Assembly (NCBI GenBank): GCA_003353825.1
Contig: PIVW01000169.1
Coordinates: forward strand, 1-11,036
From: Chloroflexota bacterium
Lineage (GTDB): Bacteria; Chloroflexota; Anaerolineae; J102
DNA: 11,036 bases
Direction: 5' to 3'
Part shown: in pieces, positions 7,212 to 11,036 of the stretch
Numbering within the stretch: position 1 is the stretch's first letter
Layout: every line of letters starts with the position of its first letter
Translations under genes and position numbers: made by a program
Notes under the pieces: generated by a model
What the model was told of the DNA's origin: nothing
The model's input: the letters and a program-made list of their open reading frames with translations, nothing else
Databases searched by the model: none

Positions 7212-7564
7212 GAGATGATTTGGGATGGTTACAAGATATGCTAGTGGCAGTTGAAAAGATTGAGTCGTACGTTGGGACTAATCGCACCGCCTTTTATGAA
7301 GATGAATTACTTCAAGTATGGGTCATTCATCATCTTCAAACACTTGGAGAAGCAGCAAACAGGTTGCCACAAACTATCCGGGATCGATATTCCCAATTCC
7401 CTTGGTCTCAGATCATCGGCATGCGAAACATTCTAGTACACAACTATTTTGGTGTAGATATCGATGTGGTATGGGCGGTTGTTGAACGAGACTTACCAAT
7501 ACTTAAGCCTCAAATCGAAACCATTATACTTAACGAACAGGCAAACACCTCGTTCTGCAGATGA
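7208..7564 (+). CDS. HepT-like HEPN ribonuclease toxin (DUF86)
   Basis: A 118-aa all-helical HEPN protein of the DUF86/HepT family. The catalytic and modification motif RX4HXY is intact as RNILVHNY (Arg73, His78, Tyr80); Arg and His are the RNase residues, and Tyr is the residue AMPylated by MntA in studied pairs. The [20 protein letters not shown] segment before it is typical of the family. Characterised HepT toxins cut RNA, and at least one trims tRNA 3' ends; the target here is unknown. Four-base overlaps link it to the antitoxin gene upstream and to the small gene downstream, so the three are almost certainly co-transcribed and translationally coupled. The toxin appears full length and unmutated. 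Confidence 0.9.
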   Translation: MRDDLGWLQDMLVAVEKIESYVGTNRTAFYEDELLQVWVIHHLQTLGEAANRLPQTIRDRYSQFPWSQIIGMRNILVHNYFGVDIDVVWAVVERDLPILKPQIETIILNEQANTSFCR

Positions 7565-7788
7565 CACTTGATATTCGTCACCAACGCATTCGAGTTGAGG
7601 CCTATGCCGGAGCCAGTTATCCAGAACGTCCGCTCGTTGTCTGGTGGTGCAATCAGCGGCTGGTGGTCAAGCAGGTCGTTCGTTCTTGGCGCACGCCGCA
7701 GGAGCTACACTTCCTGGTCGAGATCGAGACACTAGGCCGGGTGCAGCTGAAATCCCATCACCGCACTGATACCTGGACGCTCACATAA
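7561..7788 (+). CDS. Small unassigned protein coupled to the HEPN toxin
   Basis: A 75-aa basic, tryptophan-rich protein rich in beta-type sequence, with no membrane segment or signal peptide. Visible patterns are SYPERPLVVWWCNQRLVV, VVRSWRTPQELHFLVE, and a C-terminal HHRTDTWTL. The order (a domain opening with PERP, a WRTP motif, an ExxGRVQL strand and a final WTL) is vaguely like the DUF6504 family of small beta proteins; this resemblance is from memory and unverified. Its ATG overlaps the hepT-like stop (ATGA at 7561-7564), and codon choice looks GC-richer than the two preceding genes. It could be an accessory part of the toxin-antitoxin unit or an older gat-locus gene that the pair inserted ahead of. 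Function unknown. Confidence 0.75.
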   Translation: MTLDIRHQRIRVEAYAGASYPERPLVVWWCNQRLVVKQVVRSWRTPQELHFLVEIETLGRVQLKSHHRTDTWTLT

Positions 7789-7859
7789 TTCGCTGCCCCC
7801 GCCTTAATCTCCCACATTCCTGATTTACCCTCTACCATTTCCCTATTACCTATCACGCT

Positions 7860-9299
7860 ATGGCTACCCAATACGAACTCGTCGTGGGCATGGAAGTCCA
7901 CGCCCAAGTCCTCACCCAGTCCAAAATGTTCTGCGAGTGCAGCACCAATGCCTTTGATGCTGAGCCCAACGCCAATACCTGCCCCGTTTGCCTGGCCATG
8001 CCCGGTATGCTTCCGGTGATCAACAAGGATGCCGTCAAACAAACAATTCGCGCCGGTCTGGCTTTGAACTGTTCCATCGCCGAAGAAGCGGTTTTCGCAC
8101 GCAAGAATTACAATTATCCCGATCTGCCCAAAGGCTACCAGATCAGCCAGTACGAATTACCGCAGTGCCTGGAGGGCTGGTTGGAGATCGATACACCCGG
8201 CGGGTTGAAACGCATCGGCATCACCCGCGCCCATCTGGAAGAGGATACCGGCAAATTGGTGCATGACAGTGATGTCAGCCTGGTGGATCTCAACCGGGCA
8301 GGGGTGCCGTTGCTCGAAATCGTCTCTGAACCCGACCTGAGCAGCATCGAAGAGGTGAACGAATACCTTTCACGCCTGCGCCATATCCTGGTCTATATCG
8401 GCGTCAATAGCGGTGATCTCGAAAAAGGCCACATGCGCATGGAGGCGAATCTCTCATTACGCCCCAAAGGCAGCGATGAATACGGTGTCAAAGTCGAGAT
8501 CAAGAACCTGAATAGCTTTCGGGCTGTGCGTAATTCCCTGGAGTATGAGATAAAGCGCCAGACAGAGATTTTGGAAGCAGGTGGTAAGGTAGAGCAGGTA
8601 ACGATGGGGTGGTTGGAAAACAGCGGCCGCACCTACGTGCAACGCAGCAAAGAATCAGCACATGACTACCGCTATTTCCCTGAACCCGATCTGCCTCCAC
8701 TGTTTATCGAACGAGCCTGGGTAGAGGAATTGCAGGGCACATTGCCAGAGTTACCCCTGGCCCGACGTGCTCGGTTTCAGGCAGATTATGCTCTCAATAA
8801 AGCGGACGCCGACGTGTTGGTAGCGGATAGAGCCATTGCCGACTATTACGAGGCGGTGTTGGCAGCAGTAGGCGAATTCATGGCCGCCAAGGGCGTTGCC
8901 AACTGGATGATGGGCGATTTCTTCCGCTTGATGAATCTTTCTGAGAGCAATTGGGATGACGTGCCTGTCAGTCCCGATCAGTTCGCCGGTTTACTCAAAC
9001 TGGTGTCAGAAAAAACCATCAACGCCAACACCGGTGGGCAAGTACTGCAGACCATGTTCAAAACCGGCGAGGATGCCCAGGTGATTGTCGAGCGAGAGAG
9101 TCTGGCACAGGTCAACGACACCGATGTACTGGCTCAGGCAGTTGATCGAGTGATCGCCAACAATCTGGATGAAGTGGCGCGGTATCGCGAAGGCAAGACT
9201 CAACTGCTCGGTTGGTTCATCGGCCAGGTTATGCGCGAAACTCGCGGTAAGGCCAACCCCGCCACCGTCCGCCAGATGGTGCGGGAACGTTTGGTATAA
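7860..9299 (+). CDS. gatB: Asp/Glu-tRNA amidotransferase subunit B
   Basis: A 479-aa GatB, which binds the misacylated tRNA, phosphorylates the Glu or Asp side chain with ATP, and transfers ammonia delivered from GatA. The N-terminal cradle domain shows [20 protein letters not shown], a four-cysteine zinc site (Cys25, Cys27, Cys41, Cys44), [18 protein letters not shown] and the metal-binding HLEEDTGKL near 125-133. [26 protein letters not shown] precedes a helical and a YqeY-like C-terminal domain that grips the tRNA elbow (about 330-479). Full length. The 71-bp pyrimidine-rich gap upstream has no Shine-Dalgarno and no recognisable promoter, so gatB may depend on transcription through the toxin-antitoxin block. 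Its stop overlaps the promoter for the next gene. Confidence 0.97.
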   Translation: MATQYELVVGMEVHAQVLTQSKMFCECSTNAFDAEPNANTCPVCLAMPGMLPVINKDAVKQTIRAGLALNCSIAEEAVFARKNYNYPDLPKGYQISQYELPQCLEGWLEIDTPGGLKRIGITRAHLEEDTGKLVHDSDVSLVDLNRAGVPLLEIVSEPDLSSIEEVNEYLSRLRHILVYIGVNSGDLEKGHMRMEANLSLRPKGSDEYGVKVEIKNLNSFRAVRNSLEYEIKRQTEILEAGGKVEQVTMGWLENSGRTYVQRSKESAHDYRYFPEPDLPPLFIERAWVEELQGTLPELPLARRARFQADYALNKADADVLVADRAIADYYEAVLAAVGEFMAAKGVANWMMGDFFRLMNLSESNWDDVPVSPDQFAGLLKLVSEKTINANTGGQVLQTMFKTGEDAQVIVERESLAQVNDTDVLAQAVDRVIANNLDEVARYREGKTQLLGWFIGQVMRETRGKANPATVRQMVRERLV

Positions 9300-9300
9300 T
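9292..9300 (+). promoter_or_regulatory. Extended -10 promoter overlapping the gatB stop
   Basis: TGGTATAAT at 9292-9300 is a full extended -10 element whose TATAAT includes the gatB TAA. A start near 9307 would give a leader of only about 12 nt to the Nudix ATG at 9319, near-leaderless. No good -35 is seen. The match could be chance within codons for Leu-Val-stop. Confidence 0.45.
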
Positions 9301-9318
9301 CGCACAGGACTTGGCGAT

Positions 9319-9822
9319 ATGGTTGATCCAGAACAGACGCAATTCAGGACAATTGTCGAAGGTCTTGTATGGAATCACCATAACCAACTTCTTTTCTGCA
9401 AAATGCACCCCGACTGTGGAGTGTTTCCGGGCCAGTGGGGATTCCCCGGCGACGGTATTGAACCGGGCGAGCGCATGGATCAAGCCCTTCGGAGAGAATT
9501 ACGCGAGAAACTTGGGATCGAAATCGAAGACATCCGCCCGGCCTTTTTCAAAGATGGCCTATATCATAAATCCTTTGCAGATGGTTCCAAACGGCCGATC
9601 TACATGATCTTCTTGATGTTTCACTGCACCCTAGTCAGCCATACCATTTACCTAAACGACGAGTTCACTGAATACCGTTGGCTCAGCGAAGACCAAATGG
9701 AGTCTTCAACCAAGAAACCATCGATACATTGGCGCGATTGGGACCCTGGCAAGCTGCTCGGCAGTAAAACAGAGGAAGTCTCCAACGCACCAAATTTCTC
9801 ACATCACCAGAGAACCAGGTAG
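9319..9822 (+). CDS. NudI-like Nudix hydrolase, apparently frameshifted at the C-terminus
   Basis: A 167-aa reading frame closely resembling NudI nucleoside triphosphatase (about 141 aa in E. coli). It has FRTIVEGLVW, LLFCKMHPDCGVFPGQWGFP, the Nudix box starting GDGIEPGERMDQALRREL, YHKSFADGSKRPIYMIFLMF and LNDEFTEYRWLSEDQM. The Nudix box deviates: its last acidic pair is Glu-Lys (RELREKLGI) rather than Glu-Glu, removing a usual metal ligand. After about residue 128 the frame loses family similarity, but another frame reads FNQETIDTLARLGPWQAARQ and stops at 9765-9767, matching the expected NudI C-terminus. A net base loss near 9703-9708 (mutation or sequencing error) is the likely cause. The ATG at 9319 was chosen because earlier codons lie inside gatB. 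Activity is doubtful. Confidence 0.85.
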   Translation: MVDPEQTQFRTIVEGLVWNHHNQLLFCKMHPDCGVFPGQWGFPGDGIEPGERMDQALRRELREKLGIEIEDIRPAFFKDGLYHKSFADGSKRPIYMIFLMFHCTLVSHTIYLNDEFTEYRWLSEDQMESSTKKPSIHWRDWDPGKLLGSKTEEVSNAPNFSHHQRTR

Positions 9823-9830
9823 ATGAACAA

Positions 9831-9861
9831 GGCCACGAAATGTATCCGTGGCCCTATTTTT
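9831..9861 (+). terminator. Rho-independent terminator after the gat/Nudix genes
   Basis: GGCCACG at 9831-9837 pairs perfectly with CGTGGCC at 9847-9853 around a 9-nt loop, followed by CTATTTTT ending at 9861. It lies 9 bp after the Nudix stop. On the opposite strand the trailing sequence is not T-rich, so it mainly serves rightward transcription. Confidence 0.85.
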
Positions 9862-9885
9862 AAAACCGTCTCAGTTATCGAGCAA

Positions 9886-9909
9886 CTGACATCTGACCTC
9901 CGATGTCAG
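9886..9909. repeat. 8-bp hairpin between convergent genes
   Basis: CTGACATC at 9886-9893 and GATGTCAG at 9902-9909 form a perfect inverted repeat with an 8-nt loop. It lies just beyond the stop of the leftward reductase gene and could help end its transcript or protect its 3' end, but no T-run follows directly on that strand. Confidence 0.5.
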
Positions 9910-9918
9910 ACTTCTGTC

Positions 9919-10728
9919 CTAAGCCGTAATCTCCTCACCGCCATCGACGAAGATAATACTTCCAGAGATGAAGCTGACAGCGGGTTCGGCCAGCGCGGCG
10001 AGAGTCTTGGCCACATCCTCAGGCTGGGTCATCCGATTGGCGGGATTGCGCCGTATACTGGCTTCGATGATCTTTTCATTCCCAGGTATCTGGCGCAGAG
10101 CTGGCGTATCGGTCACGCCCGCCTGGATACAGTTGACCAAGATACCACGTGAGCCAAGCTCCATGGCCAACTGCCGCGTGTGCGATTCGAGTGATGCTTT
10201 AGCTGCCGAAACCGCACCATAACCAGGGATCACACGATGCGAACCTTCGGATGTCATCGACCAGATTCGGCTGCCTTGACCCAACATATCTTCACGAACC
10301 AGATCCTGGGCCCAATACACCAACGAGTGCCCCATCACATCCAGCGTCATCTCCATCGCTTTCTGATCGAGAGCGTTATTGGGGTCATCGGCGATAAAAG
10401 GCTTGAGATTGCCGAATGCGAGAGAGTGCATCATCAACCAGATACTTTCCTGACCTGATGCTTGCAGTTCCCCTTGCATTTTTGCGATCGCCCGCGCCCG
10501 TTTACGCGCATTGGTAGCACTCATATTGAAATAAACGGCTTTGCTACCCGTAGCCTCGATATCAGCGATCACTTCCTTAACACGGGGCATGGACATTTTC
10601 ATGTCAAGGTGCACCCCAAAAATATTCATGCCACGCCCGGACAGTGCTCTGGCGGTTGCTGCGCCAAAACCGCTGGACGCTCCCAAAATCAAGGCCCATT
10701 TTCCTTGTAGATCGTTCTTTTCACTCAT
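9919..10728 (-). CDS. FabI/FabL-like short-chain dehydrogenase/reductase
   Basis: A 269-aa NAD(P)H-dependent Rossmann-fold reductase, cytoplasmic. The cofactor loop is GASSGFG (residues 16-22). The active-site pair is Tyr170 and Lys177 in YGAVSAAKASLE, spaced Y-x6-K as in divergent enoyl-ACP reductases rather than the classical Y-x3-K. HSLAFG near 101-106 and the C-terminal RNPANRMTQPEDVAKTLAAL with SGSIIFVDGGEEI resemble FabL-type enoyl-ACP reductases. An enoyl-ACP reductase role in fatty-acid elongation is therefore plausible, but other SDR substrates cannot be excluded. The ATG is supported by a good Shine-Dalgarno, GGAGGA, at 10741-10746 on the minus strand, spaced 12 nt, a little long. 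It appears monocistronic, with two large inverted repeats upstream. Confidence 0.88.
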   Translation of the reverse strand: MSEKNDLQGKWALILGASSGFGAATARALSGRGMNIFGVHLDMKMSMPRVKEVIADIEATGSKAVYFNMSATNARKRARAIAKMQGELQASGQESIWLMMHSLAFGNLKPFIADDPNNALDQKAMEMTLDVMGHSLVYWAQDLVREDMLGQGSRIWSMTSEGSHRVIPGYGAVSAAKASLESHTRQLAMELGSRGILVNCIQAGVTDTPALRQIPGNEKIIEASIRRNPANRMTQPEDVAKTLAALAEPAVSFISGSIIFVDGGEEITA

Positions 10729-10767
10729 GTGTAACTTTATTCCTCCAATGTAATGAATGGTTCAACA

Positions 10768-10823
10768 CTAAGTAAGGTAAGATATGAACCCGAAATTAGA
10801 GATATCTTCGCTGCCTTACTTAG
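10768..10823. repeat. Nested inverted repeat upstream of the reductase gene
   Basis: CTAAGTAAGG at 10768-10777 is matched exactly by CCTTACTTAG at 10814-10823. Nested within are AAGATAT (10779-10785) and ATATCTT (10802-10808), with GATATC a palindrome in its own right. Together they can form a long two-segment hairpin. It starts about 40 bp upstream of the reductase ATG, where a promoter or operator would lie, though no clear promoter hexamers were found. Confidence 0.7.
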
Positions 10824-10825
10824 AA

Positions 10826-10877
10826 GGAGATTGGCGATATCTATACTTGATCAAAGTTAAGTTTCATGCCAATCTCC
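10826..10877. repeat. Second 10-bp inverted repeat, adjacent to the first
   Basis: GGAGATTGGC at 10826-10835 has its exact reverse complement GCCAATCTCC at 10868-10877. The 32-bp interior has the palindrome TTGATCAA at 10847-10854. It begins only 2 bp after the preceding inverted repeat ends. Confidence 0.7.
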
Positions 10878-10918
10878 ACTTATTCTACAGCTATAGAACC
10901 CTGGCGCCAATAAATAGT

Positions 10919-11036
10919 GGCTCTTTGGGACTTCGCGTGACGATCACGAATTTCAGTCGATGATGCCCCCACACCTAGTGGCTGGTTGTGCCAGCGCCTA
11001 GATATAGTGTGGAAAAAATCAGCACCACGCGAAATC
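10919..11036. mobile_element. Possible insertion-element end, continuing past the right edge
   Basis: No gene is visible in this last segment. GGCTCTTTGGGAC at 10919-10931 followed by TTCGCGTG recalls the start of ISL3-family terminal repeats, from memory only. TTCGCGTG (10932-10939) recurs inverted as CACGCGAA (11026-11033). Between them is a multi-part hairpin (10969-11012) with stems CCACAC/GTGTGG, CTAG/CTAG and GCTGG/CCAGC. GCGCC-x-A-x-A-x-ATAGTG occurs twice as an imperfect direct repeat (near 10904 and 10994). No transposase is seen within the window. Confidence 0.3.

Noticed and set aside
9823..10152. Plus-strand open frame of 109 codons after the Nudix gene
   Set aside because: It begins inside the terminator hairpin region and is mostly antisense to the reductase gene.

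Overview
The window looks like chromosomal DNA from a bacterium, most likely a Chloroflexota (Anaerolineae-like) lineage. This is an inference from three things: the style of the proteins, near-consensus sigma70 promoters (TTGACG-17-TATACT; TGcTATAAT) combined with frequent absence of Shine-Dalgarno sequences, and a GatCAB amidotransferase locus. No rRNA, tRNA or CRISPR array is visible.

Left part (1-1586). An open frame on the minus strand runs off the left edge (about 1-366; unrecognised, perhaps transposase-like). It abuts the end of a minus-strand ATPase of a Mn/Zn/Fe-type ABC importer (339-1175), whose permease is not in view. The 5' side of the ATPase carries a pair of inverted 15-bp repeats built on the palindrome ACCTGWCAGGT (1188-1202 and 1270-1284). 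A strong promoter at 1484-1512 then reads rightwards.

Centre-left (1587-4579). A large plus-strand membrane protein (817 aa) has three cyclic-nucleotide-binding-like domains followed by two repeats of a two-helix membrane hairpin plus a bacterial PH domain. Convergent to it is a 140-aa minus-strand protein resembling the archaeal threonyl-tRNA synthetase editing domain as a free-standing protein.

Centre (4580-9822). An extended -10 promoter and a structured leader precede gatC-gatA (4-bp ATGA overlap). A three-gene block follows: a MntA-like minimal nucleotidyltransferase, a HepT-like HEPN RNase toxin and a small unassigned protein, all joined by ATGA overlaps. gatB comes next. A toxin-antitoxin module therefore sits between gatA and gatB, whose products act in one complex converting misacylated Glu-tRNA(Gln)/Asp-tRNA(Asn) to Gln-tRNA/Asn-tRNA. 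A NudI-like Nudix gene follows gatB, with its own extended -10 promoter overlapping the gatB stop. It has a substituted Nudix box and an apparent C-terminal frameshift, and is closed by a clear intrinsic terminator (9831-9861).

Right part (9862-11036). A minus-strand FabI/FabL-like short-chain reductase (9919-10728) is followed by about 300 bp without a gene. That stretch holds two abutting perfect 10-bp inverted repeats and, near the edge, a multi-part hairpin and a sequence that may be the end of an insertion element continuing beyond the window.

The most interesting assemblies are the MNT-HEPN-small-protein triad inside the gat locus (possibly a tRNA-acting toxin beside tRNA-amidation genes), the neighbouring free-standing tRNA-editing-like protein, and the triple-CNB/double-PH membrane protein.
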